64,000 nt of DNA from Agarilytica sp045430345 (GTDB taxonomy: Bacteria; Pseudomonadota; Gammaproteobacteria; Pseudomonadales; Cellvibrionaceae): positions 1,302,001-1,366,000 of the forward strand of contig JAILXT010000001.1 in the NCBI GenBank assembly GCA_045430345.1. Reading direction: 5' to 3'. The position numbers and the translations under genes are program-made. Positions within the stretch are counted from its first letter, which is position 1; the number at the start of each line of letters is the position of its first letter. Below are positions 47,777 through 57,792 of the stretch, piece by piece. Below the pieces are notes generated by a model that had not been told where the DNA came from, ran no database searches, and saw nothing but the letters and a program-made list of their open reading frames with translations.

Positions 47777-48289
47777 TCAAACCCGCTTCGCTTTCTTTTT
47801 TTCATCCCGCCGCAGCTTAAAAAACCGTTGGATAATCGCAGAGCACTCATCCTCACGTATTCCACCACGCCACGCGATCTTGTGATTATATATATCATGC
47901 GACATGACATGCTGGTGACTCTGTACAACCCCCGCCTTCGGTTCGCACGCACCAAAGATTAGTTGATCTATACGCGCATGAATAAGCCCGCCCAAACACA
48001 TGGTACATGGCTCGATCGTGACGTATAAACGCGCATCCACTAAGCGATAATTTTCTACATATTTACATGCAGCTCGAATGGCCACGAGTTCTGCATGAGC
48101 CGTGGGGTCATCAGACGAGATAGGTGAATTCCAGCCTTCACCAAGAATCTCACCCTTACTCACAACAACAGCGCCCACCGGCACCTCACCAAGGTCGAAC
48201 GCCTTTTGCGCTAAACTCAAGGCATGCGACATCCAGCGTTCATCTTCTTGATCGTTATTCAAAACAATATACCTGCAATACAAAATCAA
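47777..48289 (-). CDS. tadA: tRNA-specific adenosine deaminase
   Basis: 170-aa TadA, deaminating A34 to inosine in tRNA-Arg(ACG). Zinc-binding catalytic motifs: DDPTAHAELVAIRAA (HAE with catalytic Glu) and IEPCTMCLGGL (PCxxC). The C-terminus ends in a Lys/Arg-rich tail. The track start overlaps rlmA by 35 bp, and the first nine residues do not match the family; true initiation may be at a later codon (e.g. the TTG near 48262). The overlap suggests coupled translation with rlmA. Confidence 0.92.
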   Translation of the reverse strand: MILYCRYIVLNNDQEDERWMSHALSLAQKAFDLGEVPVGAVVVSKGEILGEGWNSPISSDDPTAHAELVAIRAACKYVENYRLVDARLYVTIEPCTMCLGGLIHARIDQLIFGACEPKAGVVQSHQHVMSHDIYNHKIAWRGGIREDECSAIIQRFFKLRRDEKKKAKRV

Positions 48290-49106
48290 ACTGCAAGGTA
48301 AATTCCTCGCATTTAAGTAATGCTTTTTTTCCTTCGGAGTCTCCTCGCCAATTGAGCGGAGTCATGCCAATCAATTGAGCAAGTGATGCATTGGATAAAG
48401 TCGCTTTATTTTCTACGCGAATACTCTCAAGTAACGTGCCTTGAGTTAGGGAAACTGGGGCTTCATGAGATGTCGCAATATCGTAGATGGCTTCTTTCAA
48501 TTCCCGAAAGTGATTCTCCCCCGGCAAAACCCGAATAAAAATGCCCTCTGGACGAAGCACGCGCGCTACCTCAGCCGCATCTACCGGCGAAAACACACTA
48601 AGAAGAAGATCCAAAGAGGACGCCACAAAAGGCAAATGGAAATTGCTCGCTACAGAACACTCGGCGCCTTTCACGTAGGTGGCCGCACGCTTGATTGCGT
48701 TTTTTGAAATATCACTCCCCCACAGTTTCGCTTCTGGGAATGCTGCGCTTATCGCATGTAAATAGGATCCATCGCCACACCCAAGATCCAGCAGTCGAAA
48801 ACATTCCGATGACATATGTCGCCGGATGCATGCTTCGATAGCGTCAAACAAGAAGCGATAATGCCCTGCAGACAAAAATGCTCTGCGGGCCTCGACCATC
48901 TCGCTAGAATCACCAGGATTGTGACTTTTCTTTTGATTAGCCAATAACAGGTTTACGTAACCCTGCCGAGCACGATCATATTGATGACCATTACTGCACG
49001 CCAGTACACGAGCGCCCTCGCCCGCTGGGCTCAACGACTCCTGGCAATTCGGATGCGGGCAGTGCCATATACACTCATCCAAACTCAGTTCTCTTTCTTC
49101 ATTCAT
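48255..49106 (-). CDS. rlmA: 23S rRNA (guanine-N1)-methyltransferase
   Basis: 283-aa SAM-dependent methyltransferase that modifies G745 of 23S rRNA. The N-terminal zinc finger uses CPHPNCQ and CSNGHQYD; NPGDSSEMVEARRAFLSAGH is the RlmA signature, and LLDLGCGDGSYL the SAM motif. It is 29 bp downstream of the DUF1653 gene and overlaps tadA at its 3' end, so the three genes probably form one transcript. Confidence 0.93.
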   Translation of the reverse strand: MNEERELSLDECIWHCPHPNCQESLSPAGEGARVLACSNGHQYDRARQGYVNLLLANQKKSHNPGDSSEMVEARRAFLSAGHYRFLFDAIEACIRRHMSSECFRLLDLGCGDGSYLHAISAAFPEAKLWGSDISKNAIKRAATYVKGAECSVASNFHLPFVASSLDLLLSVFSPVDAAEVARVLRPEGIFIRVLPGENHFRELKEAIYDIATSHEAPVSLTQGTLLESIRVENKATLSNASLAQLIGMTPLNWRGDSEGKKALLKCEEFTLQFDFVLQVYCFE

Positions 49107-49135
49107 ATCGATTGAGCTATCACCGAAAACATTCT

Positions 49136-49405
49136 CTAAAACTCGCTCTCAAATAAAGGCGCTTGGGGGCCATCAGTTTGCGCTTTCGCAATTAAGGTAA
49201 ACCGCACTAGCTCTTCGCCGTCGATAGTAATAGCCTCTTTAAACATTCCCAGGGGCCTCACCCAAAGCCCTCGCTCACCATAGAGCGCTCGATAGAGAAC
49301 CATTGGCTCTACCGTTTCTGAGTGGGTTACCACACCGTAGACCTCATACTCATTTCCTTTGTAATGCTTATATGTACCCGGGGTAATACTCTCAGCTGTA
49401 CTCAT
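49136..49405 (-). CDS. DUF1653-family protein
   Basis: 89-aa DUF1653 protein: TPGTYKHYKGNEYEVYGVVT near the start and the ALYGERGLWVRPLGMF core. These small beta-rich proteins are widespread in proteobacteria and have no established function. It heads the rlmA-tadA transcript; the short spacing suggests a shared promoter in the region upstream of 49405. Confidence 0.85.
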   Translation of the reverse strand: MSTAESITPGTYKHYKGNEYEVYGVVTHSETVEPMVLYRALYGERGLWVRPLGMFKEAITIDGEELVRFTLIAKAQTDGPQAPLFESEF

Positions 49406-49565
49406 TCGCCTCAGCGCCTCTCTTCTCTGTTAACGCGTTTTCGCCATTCTTCAATTTGATATCGAACAGAGCGCGCAGTATAGCAAGGCATTTACCTCGC
49501 GGGCACAAGCCACTACTATACGCGCCCTATACCTTTATATTCCCAATCATCTAGTTTTATCGCAT

Positions 49566-50021
49566 ATGGCAAAAGTAAACATTGTTGTTGGCTCCGTTAT
49601 GGGGACTAGCCTCGAAGTCGCTCAAGCAGCGAAAACCGTATTAGAAAGCTCCGAGCACACAGTCGCTATATACGAAAATTTCTCGCCAGAAAATGCCGCC
49701 GTTTTTGACCCTCAGAGCATTCTCCTGGTGTGCTGTTCCAGTACCGGAATGGGTGACCTACCACAAAATATCGCGCCTTTTTACCAAGTATTAACGACGC
49801 AGTTTCCCCCAATAGCAGGTATGGCTTATGGTGTTATTAGCTTAGGCGACTCGTCCTATCCGAACTTTGCCCAAGCTGGAAAAACAATTGACGAAGCCCT
49901 TGCTGATATAGGTGCTGCTCGCCTGGGTGAAATCCTCATTCTCGACGCGACCCAAACCCAGAATCACACAGCTGACGCTCAAGCGTGGTTAACGGAGTGG
50001 GCAAACCTGCTGCCGCAATAA
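49566..50021 (+). CDS. MioC-like flavodoxin
   Basis: 151-aa flavodoxin-fold protein of the MioC branch. It has the FMN phosphate loop GSVMGTSLEVAQ, the CCSSTGMGDLPQN loop and LGDSSYPNFAQAG. MioC-type proteins support electron transfer to biotin synthase and other enzymes. It starts a three-gene run with fldB (3-bp gap) and mnmC. The mioC name is avoided because its position is not near oriC. Confidence 0.85.
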   Translation: MAKVNIVVGSVMGTSLEVAQAAKTVLESSEHTVAIYENFSPENAAVFDPQSILLVCCSSTGMGDLPQNIAPFYQVLTTQFPPIAGMAYGVISLGDSSYPNFAQAGKTIDEALADIGAARLGEILILDATQTQNHTADAQAWLTEWANLLPQ

Positions 50022-50024
50022 ATC

Positions 50025-50582
50025 ATGTCCGAATCGACTACCCAAAGAAAACCTATTGGCCTATTTTACGGCAGCTCCACCTGCTACACCGAAATGGCAG
50101 GCGAAAAAATTACCGCGGCTGTTGGCGAAAGTAATGTGGATGTATTCAATATCGATACAACCCCAATAATCGAAGCCCAATTTTACGATTGTTTAATCAT
50201 GGGGATTCCAACCTGGGATTATGGTGAACTACAAGAAGACTGGGAAGACATCTGGCCTGAACTAGATGAACTTGAATTGCACGGGAAAAAAATTGCGTTG
50301 TTCGGACTCGGAGATCAAGTAGGCTACCCTGAATGGTTTCTCGATGCGATGGGCTACCTATACCACAAACTAAAATCCCGCGGCGCCACAATGGTCGGTT
50401 TTTGGCCAAACCAAGGTTACGAATTTGAAGCATCTAAAGCGCTCACTGAAGATGAATCCCATTTTGTAGGCTTAGCGCTTGATGAAGAAAACGAATTTGA
50501 TAAAACTGAAGCGCGGATCACACTTTGGGTAAATCAAATCATGCAAGCATTCGAACTGCCCTATACCCCTCCTGCAAATTAA
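50025..50582 (+). CDS. fldB: flavodoxin FldB
   Basis: 185-aa long-chain flavodoxin. The start GLFYGSSTCYTEMAGEKI is nearly identical to the E. coli FldB FMN loop, and GIPTWDYGELQEDWE, LFGLGDQVGYPEWF and FWPNQGYEF match the same protein. It transfers single electrons at low potential. Encoded 3 bp after the MioC-like gene and 7 bp before mnmC, so the two flavodoxins and the FAD-using tRNA enzyme form one operon. Confidence 0.93.
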   Translation: MSESTTQRKPIGLFYGSSTCYTEMAGEKITAAVGESNVDVFNIDTTPIIEAQFYDCLIMGIPTWDYGELQEDWEDIWPELDELELHGKKIALFGLGDQVGYPEWFLDAMGYLYHKLKSRGATMVGFWPNQGYEFEASKALTEDESHFVGLALDEENEFDKTEARITLWVNQIMQAFELPYTPPAN

Positions 50583-50589
50583 TACGTCC

Positions 50590-52731
50590 ATGCCCATCAC
50601 TGATGCCAAAACTGCGAATATCGAGTGGGATGAACAAGGGCTCCCCTTTTCCGCAGGGTTCGACGATATATATTTCTCTAAGCGCGATGGTATAGCGGAA
50701 AGCCGCTATGTTTTCCTGGAAGCCAATAACTTAAGCAAACGCTGGGAAACACTAACTAACGATGACATTTTCACCATAGGTGAAACAGGGTTTGGGACAG
50801 GATTAAACTTTTTATTGGCCTGGCAATTGTGGGCGAATCGAAAAAACAAAAATACGGCACACCTCCATTTTATTTCTGTAGAAAAATACCCACTAAAACG
50901 CAGCGATCTCACCCAAGCTTTAGCGTTATGGCCAGAGCTGGCCCCCTATTGCGAAGCGCTAATAGCATCGTATCCACCCCAACCGATGTCCGACATACAC
51001 CGAATACAATTCCCAAACGATAAGGTAACCCTCACACTCTGCTTCGGCGAAGCATCAGAGTGCTTTGAACAAATAGCACCTATCTCCAAGACCGGACCAA
51101 ACATCGCACAACAAGATTACGGCATTGGCCGCTGTTCGCCGCACATGGATGCGTGGTTTCTCGATGGCTTCGCTCCCTCGAAAAACCCTGAAATGTGGAA
51201 CGAGAAATTATTTTCAGCTATAAAGCAGCTTAGTCATCAGCGCTCCTCATTTGCGACATTTACCGCAGCAAGTTTCGTAAGAAAACAGCTTAGCGACATT
51301 GGTTTTTCATGCAGAAAAATTAAAGGCTTCGGTAGAAAGCGTGAAATGTTGGTTGGCGAGTTCTCGGGACTTGGGTGCAAGCCCACACAAAGTAGTACTG
51401 AGCAGACAGCCCCCCCCACCCATTTTCGCGAATACAAACACCAAAAGGTTGACGCTGACTCTGCGTGGCACTTAAACGACCGATCGACGCTGCCGCCCGT
51501 TGAGCACTGCATCGTAGTCGGTGGCGGGCTTGCTGGTTGCCATACGGCATTCGCACTTGCGCAAAAAAATATTAAGGTCACATTGCTAGAAAAAGAATCT
51601 AAGCTCGCGCAGCATGCATCGGGAAACAAGCAAGGTGTCGTTTACGCAAAACTTTCGCCTTACGACTCACCGCTCAATACATTTAACTTGAATGCACTGC
51701 TATACGCCACACAATTTTATAACACACAAAAATTGTATGAGAGCACGGGAGATCAGTGCGGTGTACTTCATCTCGCGACCAGCGAAGCCACAAAAACACA
51801 ATATAAAGCCTTCTGTGAGCACTTCAGGGAAAGCCCTCAATTTGCTCAGTGGCTGGACACTGAAAACTGCGAACGCATCTCTGGCGTAAAAAGCCACTAC
51901 CCCGCACTCTACTTACCTCAAACGGGGTGGCTATCCCCCGCGGATGTCTGCGCGCACCTGATTAAACATCCAAATATTCATGTCTTTACTGGGGCCGAAC
52001 TCACCGAACTGAAGCATAATGATCATCAATGGCAAGTATCTCTTTCATCATCTGCTCCCATCGATTCTGACGGGCTCTCTTGCGATGCTGTTGTATTAGC
52101 AAACGCATACGCGGCTTCATCGCTGAGCCATACAGCGACTTTACCGCTTAAAAGAATTCGAGGCCAAGTCACCCACATACCCTCAAACCCGCGTTCGCAA
52201 CAGCTTCGCACCGTGCTATGCGGCGATGGATATATCGCTCCGGCTACCGATAATCATCACTGCGTAGGTGCTTCATTCAATCTACACAGCTTTAGCCCCG
52301 AAATAAGCCCAGAGGACCATCTCGATAACCTCAAAAAACTCGCGCAATTGTCCCCGGAGCTTACCCCAAACGACGTACTAGCTGACCTCATGCCCCTCTC
52401 GGGAAAAGTTGGGTTTCGTTGTACTACCCCTGATTACTTCCCCATCGTTGGTCCCGCCCCGGATATCGCGCAAATGACCTCAACCTTTGCCTTTCTATCA
52501 AAAAAGGCCAATGCCGTAATCGATAATCTGGGGGCATACCATCCTCATTTGTACGTCAACCTAGGCCATGGGTCTCGAGGCCTTTGCTACACGCCACTCG
52601 CAGCTGAAACCTTGGCCTGCCAAATAGCTGGGCACCCTCTGCCAATATCGCGGTCTTTGCTCAAACACCTGCACCCAGGCCGCTTTCTCGTACGAGACTT
52701 GATGCGCAATAAGATTACACTCACCAAGTAA
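50590..52731 (+). CDS. mnmC: bifunctional tRNA mnm5s2U biosynthesis protein
   Basis: 713-aa MnmC. The N-terminal SAM methyltransferase half (about 1-255) has TIGETGFGTGLNFLLAWQ and DAWFLDGFAPSKNPEMW; the C-terminal FAD oxidoreductase half (about 295-700) begins with the nucleotide motif VVGGGLAGCHTAFALA and includes HASGNKQGVVY. It converts cmnm5s2U to nm5s2U and then methylates it at U34 of tRNA. The length matches the E. coli enzyme. It is the last gene of the flavodoxin operon. Confidence 0.95.
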   Translation: MPITDAKTANIEWDEQGLPFSAGFDDIYFSKRDGIAESRYVFLEANNLSKRWETLTNDDIFTIGETGFGTGLNFLLAWQLWANRKNKNTAHLHFISVEKYPLKRSDLTQALALWPELAPYCEALIASYPPQPMSDIHRIQFPNDKVTLTLCFGEASECFEQIAPISKTGPNIAQQDYGIGRCSPHMDAWFLDGFAPSKNPEMWNEKLFSAIKQLSHQRSSFATFTAASFVRKQLSDIGFSCRKIKGFGRKREMLVGEFSGLGCKPTQSSTEQTAPPTHFREYKHQKVDADSAWHLNDRSTLPPVEHCIVVGGGLAGCHTAFALAQKNIKVTLLEKESKLAQHASGNKQGVVYAKLSPYDSPLNTFNLNALLYATQFYNTQKLYESTGDQCGVLHLATSEATKTQYKAFCEHFRESPQFAQWLDTENCERISGVKSHYPALYLPQTGWLSPADVCAHLIKHPNIHVFTGAELTELKHNDHQWQVSLSSSAPIDSDGLSCDAVVLANAYAASSLSHTATLPLKRIRGQVTHIPSNPRSQQLRTVLCGDGYIAPATDNHHCVGASFNLHSFSPEISPEDHLDNLKKLAQLSPELTPNDVLADLMPLSGKVGFRCTTPDYFPIVGPAPDIAQMTSTFAFLSKKANAVIDNLGAYHPHLYVNLGHGSRGLCYTPLAAETLACQIAGHPLPISRSLLKHLHPGRFLVRDLMRNKITLTK

Positions 52732-52772
52732 GTAAGCTAAACTTTGGTTAAAACTAGCCTAAAGGGGGCCCC

Positions 52773-53108
52773 ATGCTACTCAGTGTCGGACGGCAACGCT
52801 ATCGTGCGGATTCATCAACAGATTCGGTTCACAACTACTACGAACAGATGGTGTTCGAGCAAATTCTTCGCTCTAACGACCGCGCTAACTCTGACGGCGA
52901 GTTTCTATCTGATGTCGCATGCGTGGCTTTGAACCGCTTACCGCCTCGATATGTGCGCCACGATGTTGATATGACCTTCTTTATGACACCATCAGAACTC
53001 GAAGAAATGGTTGAGCGTGTTGTTCACGCCGTAAACGACGCAATACAATATGTCGATAGCCGAGAGGACGCAGAGCAAGACGGTTCAGAACCCAAAGAAG
53101 CGGAGTAA
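52773..53108 (+). CDS. ComFB-family protein
   Basis: 111 aa with the late-competence ComFB pattern: YYEQMVFEQILRS, then FLSDVACVALNRLPPRYVRHDVDM, with the LPPRYV motif typical of the family. ComFB-type proteins have been linked to competence and to cyclic-dinucleotide binding in some bacteria; the role here is unknown. An AAAGGGGG site precedes the ATG. The acidic C-terminal tail is probably disordered. It follows mnmC by 41 bp and may be in the same transcript. Confidence 0.75.
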   Translation: MLLSVGRQRYRADSSTDSVHNYYEQMVFEQILRSNDRANSDGEFLSDVACVALNRLPPRYVRHDVDMTFFMTPSELEEMVERVVHAVNDAIQYVDSREDAEQDGSEPKEAE

Positions 53109-53246
53109 CTCCGCTTTATCCTTCCACGCCATTTCCGTTAGCCGCTGACTATCCCTAGCCATTTCCACACGACACTTGATGACTTTCCTCAGTGCTATTC
53201 CTATAATCTCTTTTCCATATTCAGTAACGCTCCCGATTCGCACGGA

Positions 53247-54017
53247 ATGATCCGATCAAAAACTGTACATCTCGTTTTTTGCTTGCTGGTATACATAGCG
53301 AACACACTCCCATGCTTCGGCGAAACCGCCCTACGCTATAAAGTCATAGAAAAGCGTGCGCATGATCCCACGTTATTCACCCAGGGTTTTTTCATAGAAG
53401 GAAATACGAGCTACGAATCCAGCGGGCTATTCGGCCAATCATTTGTCCGTGCATACGAAACAAGCTCCGAAGAAATTATTGCCGAAAAACGACTCTCTAA
53501 AAATATTTTTGCAGAAGGAATCACGCAATTTCAAAACAAATTGTACTTACTCACCTGGAAAGCAGGAAAAGCCCTGGTACTGGACCCCCAAACCCTGGAT
53601 ATCCTCTATCAGCATACATACCAAGGTGAAGGCTGGGGAATTACTCACGACCAGAAAAAACTTATTACGAGTGATGGCTCACACATACTCAGTTTTAGAG
53701 ATCCCTCAACGTTTAACACAACACGCACCATACCTGTTCACAATAGATGGCGACAATATAAGCATTTAAATGAACTGGAATTTGCGCAATCGGCAATTTG
53801 GGCTAACGTTTGGCAAAGTGATCTCATATTGAAAATATCCCCTAAAGACGGGCAAATACTCGGTATCGTTAACCTAAAGGCCCTCGCCAAAGAGAACCGC
53901 TCTAAAAACAATCAACAAAACGTATTGAATGGTATCGCCTATGATAAACAAAGAGATGCGTTTTGGGTGACGGGGAAATTCTGGCCGTATAAGTACTTGA
54001 TAGAATTTCTGCCTTAG
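53247..54017 (+). CDS. glutaminyl-peptide cyclotransferase (bacterial-type)
   Basis: 256-aa secreted glutamine cyclotransferase of the beta-propeller type (plant/bacterial QC, unrelated to the mammalian enzyme). Signal peptide about 1-24. FTQGFFIEGNTSYESSGLFG is the family signature, with TWKAGKALVLDP, GEGWGITHD and LNELEF following in the blade pattern. It forms N-terminal pyroglutamate on exported proteins in the periplasm. Monocistronic; no ribosome site beyond a weak GG before ATG. Confidence 0.85.
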   Translation: MIRSKTVHLVFCLLVYIANTLPCFGETALRYKVIEKRAHDPTLFTQGFFIEGNTSYESSGLFGQSFVRAYETSSEEIIAEKRLSKNIFAEGITQFQNKLYLLTWKAGKALVLDPQTLDILYQHTYQGEGWGITHDQKKLITSDGSHILSFRDPSTFNTTRTIPVHNRWRQYKHLNELEFAQSAIWANVWQSDLILKISPKDGQILGIVNLKALAKENRSKNNQQNVLNGIAYDKQRDAFWVTGKFWPYKYLIEFLP

Positions 54018-54240
54018 CAAAATTCGGCACAACTTCACACAAACAAGCAAGATGATAAATGTGCCAGATACATTATTTACTGATACTATTGACCACGCTG
54101 ATCGAGGTCGCTGTTGGCTTTGTTGAAACCCAATATGTCCGATATATAAATTACAGCATATTAAACATGTGTACATAGGTTAATCATAAGGCCCCAAACT
54201 TTTGACAATATCGCCACACCGTATGCAGAAGGGCCCAGCC

Positions 54241-54984
54241 ATGTTCTTGGCGCTCCTAATGCTACTCTCGCTCACCACTAGCCTCCCCACTCGTGCGGAG
54301 CAGCATCTACGAATGGGCTATGTAGAATTTGAACCGTATTACTTCACTGATTCTGAAGGTGAGGTAAAAGGCCACCTTGTAAACTTAGGTGAGCGCCTCG
54401 CTAAGCACGCCGGCTTTACCCTTGAGTATCAATCCTACCCTGTAAAACGACTCGCCAAATACGTGGTCAATGGCGAGGTCGATATTTTTTTTGGCATGCC
54501 CACCCTAACAGCCTTTGCAGAAGGTGCATTGATATCCTCCATGGCAATCGATCAAATACAACTGAGGGCGTATACACTAAGCCCCATGCCTCCAATTCAA
54601 AAAAAAGAAGACCTGAAAGACAAACGGATTCTTATACTGCGGGGCTATAGCTATGGTGATTGGATCCATTACATAAAAGCCCCCGAAAATAATATTGATT
54701 TTCGTATCGCGGATAGCCATGTACAAGCCCTAAGAATGCTAGTCCGCAGAGATATCGACTACCTACTCGACTACAAACTTCCGGTTACACATGCTGCTCA
54801 AAAATTAAAATTGCCTGAATTACATTCAAATAGCATCGTGACTTTTGGGCCACGGATGATGGTTTCCAAAAAAACTAAAAATGCGAAAGAGGTTATGACC
54901 AAGTTAGAAGTAGCTTTTGAAGAACTTTTTCCTAAAGGGGCTGAGGAAATCAAAGATAAATATCAGACCGAAGAAAAGAGGTAA
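54241..54984 (+). CDS. orphan type-3 solute-binding protein
   Basis: About 247 aa from ATG 54241, which has AGAAGGG 8 nt upstream; a TTG (54202) and an ATG (54223) upstream are in frame but less well supported. The signal peptide ends near TRA. The mature part has the SBP_bac_3 pattern LRMGYVEFEPYYFTDSEGEV, LVNLGERLAKHAGFTLEY and GEVDIFFGMPTL. No permease or kinase lies nearby, so it may be a stand-alone receptor. It is convergent with the TonB receptor at 55000. Confidence 0.75.
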   Translation: MFLALLMLLSLTTSLPTRAEQHLRMGYVEFEPYYFTDSEGEVKGHLVNLGERLAKHAGFTLEYQSYPVKRLAKYVVNGEVDIFFGMPTLTAFAEGALISSMAIDQIQLRAYTLSPMPPIQKKEDLKDKRILILRGYSYGDWIHYIKAPENNIDFRIADSHVQALRMLVRRDIDYLLDYKLPVTHAAQKLKLPELHSNSIVTFGPRMMVSKKTKNAKEVMTKLEVAFEELFPKGAEEIKDKYQTEEKR

Positions 54985-54999
54985 AAACAAACAACATAA

Positions 55000-57627
55000 T
55001 TATTCAAACCTGCGCGAAACGGAAAGCGAGAATGTTCTCGGGTCGCCATAAAAGGCAGTCCCCACACCTGCGGCTGGAAAATTGTAACCGCCAATACGAT
55101 ACCTTTTATCACTCAGATTCTTTCCTGATAGGCCAAGCTGCCAACGCTCGTCATATGAACTCCACGCAACACTCGCATCAACTAATGTGTAACCGCTTTG
55201 ATCTAGCGTGCTTTCGGCAGCAAATATATGTATTGCGCTCTGATAATTAAGCAGGAATCCCACTGAAAATTCCCCACCCCACACTTCCATCTCCGCTCTC
55301 AAACCAAGTGATGTTGTTGTTTCGGGCGCATATGAAAAAAACCGATAGTCCGCGATATTTATTCCAGCACCAACCAAGAAAGTATCGAATTTAGCTGACA
55401 TATAGCCATAACCAAAATCCAAATAAAGACCTTCTTGTAAATTCACAAATATTTCAAACTCCGCCCCTTTGATTGTGGCACTCGCAGTATTAGTGACGGC
55501 CCCCACAAAACCATCAAGTACTCCATCCCCATTTTGATCAACCATAAGTGCGCCTGGGATCTGTATATCCGAATAATCACTGTAAAAAAGAGTGATGCTC
55601 GTTCTAACACGCTCTTGATGCGATACTGTTTTTAAACCAAGTTCATAGGTTTCAATAAACTCGGGCATAAATCCGCTTCTTACTGCCTCTTCGGAATAAT
55701 CTCCTCGAGGGTCAAAACTACCAGACCGAAAACCGGTGCTATATTGAGAATAGAGATGCAGAGAATCCGTTGGTTTCCAGCTCACACTCAGCCGAGGCGT
55801 AAACTTCGTGTCCCTTCGAGCACCTTTAAAATGGGGAACAACTTCGTTTCCGTTGTCATCAAAAATAGGCGTAACGATCGATTCAACCTCTCCTCCAAAA
55901 AACGGAGACACAAAGGTATCAGTTCTAGGAACTTCGAATTCATCTTGAATAATTTCTACCCTGCGAGAATCAACGGTATACCTTGCTCCAAGTGACATCG
56001 TGAGCGATGAGAATACATCGAAATTCAGACTAAAAAATATTGCCTCACTTTCGACGTCTAAATCACCTAAAGTAAACAAAGCAGAATTAAGCTCGCCCGT
56101 CTCGACAGATCCATCTATCTCTGTATCGTAGGCATTAAATGCTGAAGCCTCGAGGTAATATAAACCAACCAGCCCCCAAAAATGATCATGCTCAAACTTT
56201 AATCGAAACTCTTGCGTCATTTGTTTATTTTTATACATAACTGCTGAGTTAAGGATCGCTTCGTCTAGGGAATCAAAGTCAATAGGGGACTGGCTTTCGT
56301 CCTCACGATAAGCCGTGATCGACTCTAGCGAGTAGTGCTGGTTTATATTCCAGTCTAAAAACGAAGAAAGATCTGTAGCTATCAACTGACTGTCATCCAC
56401 AGGGTGAGCCCCGAGTGAATTACCCGCATAAGTATCGTACACATTGCTCAACGGTTCTTCTCCTTCGTCGAGTATATGACGGTGACCAGACCGAGGATTA
56501 GAATCATCAACGGTACGACTACCCACAACACGAAGAAATACATCATCTCTCGGAAAATATTCCGCAACAAGCCTACCAACAACAACTTCCTTATTATAAT
56601 TATCCTCTCCTGTATTCAGGTTTTTCCCAAAGCCCTCGCGATTTAAGTACCCAGCGCTCACGCCAAGTTTTAGAGAACTATCCAACAACGGTATAGCCCC
56701 GCTTACAATAAGGTCCTTCTGCCCATATGAACCAGTGAATGCTTTAACCTTCGTGAAGGCTTCATTGGGCAACGCTTTGGTCACATATTTAACGGCTCCA
56801 CCCACGGTATTACGACCGTATAACGTTCCTTGGGGGCCTCTCAGAATCTCCACCCGCTCAACATCATAAATATCTAAAACGGCTCCCTGTGGCCGGCTAA
56901 GATATACATCGTCAACATATATACCCACGCCAGACTCAAACCCTACAAGAGGATCTACCTGCCCTACCCCTCGAATATAAGCCGCCAGTGAACTATTCGT
57001 CGCACGAACGACACTTAGCGATACATTTACCAAGCTCGGTCCCAGCTGCACGATATCCCGTATTGCATCGCGGTCCAAATCCTCTTCAGTTTTTACCGAA
57101 AGGGAGATGGGAACATCAATTATAGATTCTTCTTTATGACGAGCGGAAACAACAATTACATCCTCCACTTCACGTACATGTGCCGCTATACTTTCCATCT
57201 CAACTTCGGTAGAAAGCCCGTCGCCAGCCCGCTCGGTTATGATTGCCGTTTTCGACGCATCTTCAATACTTAGCACTAAACCCGTACCATTCAAAAGTAA
57301 TTCAAGACCTCGTTTTAATCGATACCGACCGGAAACTCCGCTCGCCCTCTGCTCTGTGACGAGCTGGGCAGGCACAATAATATTCACATCCGCCTGAAGC
57401 CCAAATTCGACCAAACCGCTTTTCAAACTTTGGGGGGGGATATCAAAATGAATGATTTTTTTCGACAACGAAGAGATATCGGGTTGATGAGTAGGGCTAT
57501 CCGCGGAGCTATAACCACAAAAACTCAAGAATACAAGGGCGCTAATAGTAGATACAAAGCCCACGAGACGGAAATTAACGCATTTCAGCATAAATTCGCT
57601 AAAAGGGTCATTGTTCAAAACACGCAT
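55000..57627 (-). CDS. TonB-dependent receptor with STN signalling domain
   Basis: 875 aa. Signal peptide about 14-42 (from an alternative Met13 at 57591 in better context with the hydrophobic stretch); secretin/TonB short N-terminal (STN) domain about 55-135 (FDIPPQSLKSGLVEFGLQA); TonB-box-like EDVIVVSAR; plug with GPQGTLYGRNTVGGAVKYV; barrel ending in RRFE. An STN domain marks transducing receptors of the FecA type. The fecI/fecR pair is divergently encoded at 57793, so this receptor probably signals through it. The substrate is unclear; the plug resembles IroN-like small-molecule receptors. Confidence 0.9.
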   Translation of the reverse strand: MRVLNNDPFSEFMLKCVNFRLVGFVSTISALVFLSFCGYSSADSPTHQPDISSLSKKIIHFDIPPQSLKSGLVEFGLQADVNIIVPAQLVTEQRASGVSGRYRLKRGLELLLNGTGLVLSIEDASKTAIITERAGDGLSTEVEMESIAAHVREVEDVIVVSARHKEESIIDVPISLSVKTEEDLDRDAIRDIVQLGPSLVNVSLSVVRATNSSLAAYIRGVGQVDPLVGFESGVGIYVDDVYLSRPQGAVLDIYDVERVEILRGPQGTLYGRNTVGGAVKYVTKALPNEAFTKVKAFTGSYGQKDLIVSGAIPLLDSSLKLGVSAGYLNREGFGKNLNTGEDNYNKEVVVGRLVAEYFPRDDVFLRVVGSRTVDDSNPRSGHRHILDEGEEPLSNVYDTYAGNSLGAHPVDDSQLIATDLSSFLDWNINQHYSLESITAYREDESQSPIDFDSLDEAILNSAVMYKNKQMTQEFRLKFEHDHFWGLVGLYYLEASAFNAYDTEIDGSVETGELNSALFTLGDLDVESEAIFFSLNFDVFSSLTMSLGARYTVDSRRVEIIQDEFEVPRTDTFVSPFFGGEVESIVTPIFDDNGNEVVPHFKGARRDTKFTPRLSVSWKPTDSLHLYSQYSTGFRSGSFDPRGDYSEEAVRSGFMPEFIETYELGLKTVSHQERVRTSITLFYSDYSDIQIPGALMVDQNGDGVLDGFVGAVTNTASATIKGAEFEIFVNLQEGLYLDFGYGYMSAKFDTFLVGAGINIADYRFFSYAPETTTSLGLRAEMEVWGGEFSVGFLLNYQSAIHIFAAESTLDQSGYTLVDASVAWSSYDERWQLGLSGKNLSDKRYRIGGYNFPAAGVGTAFYGDPRTFSLSVSRRFE

Positions 57628-57792
57628 ATCAGATGCATTCCCTTCACCTATTTCATTATTTTTTGCCGATACTACATGAATTTTTGAGGGTTTTCATTTT
57701 AACGGTGTCTTCCTTGTGAGATAGGTAAGTATTCGATCGATAATCATAGGCTTTCGGATGCTCCTGAGGTTGAACCGGATGAATGACACTAC

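Noticed and set aside
47703..47885. 60-aa plus-strand frame after mltF
   Set aside because: It starts inside the mltF terminator region and overlaps tadA in antisense.
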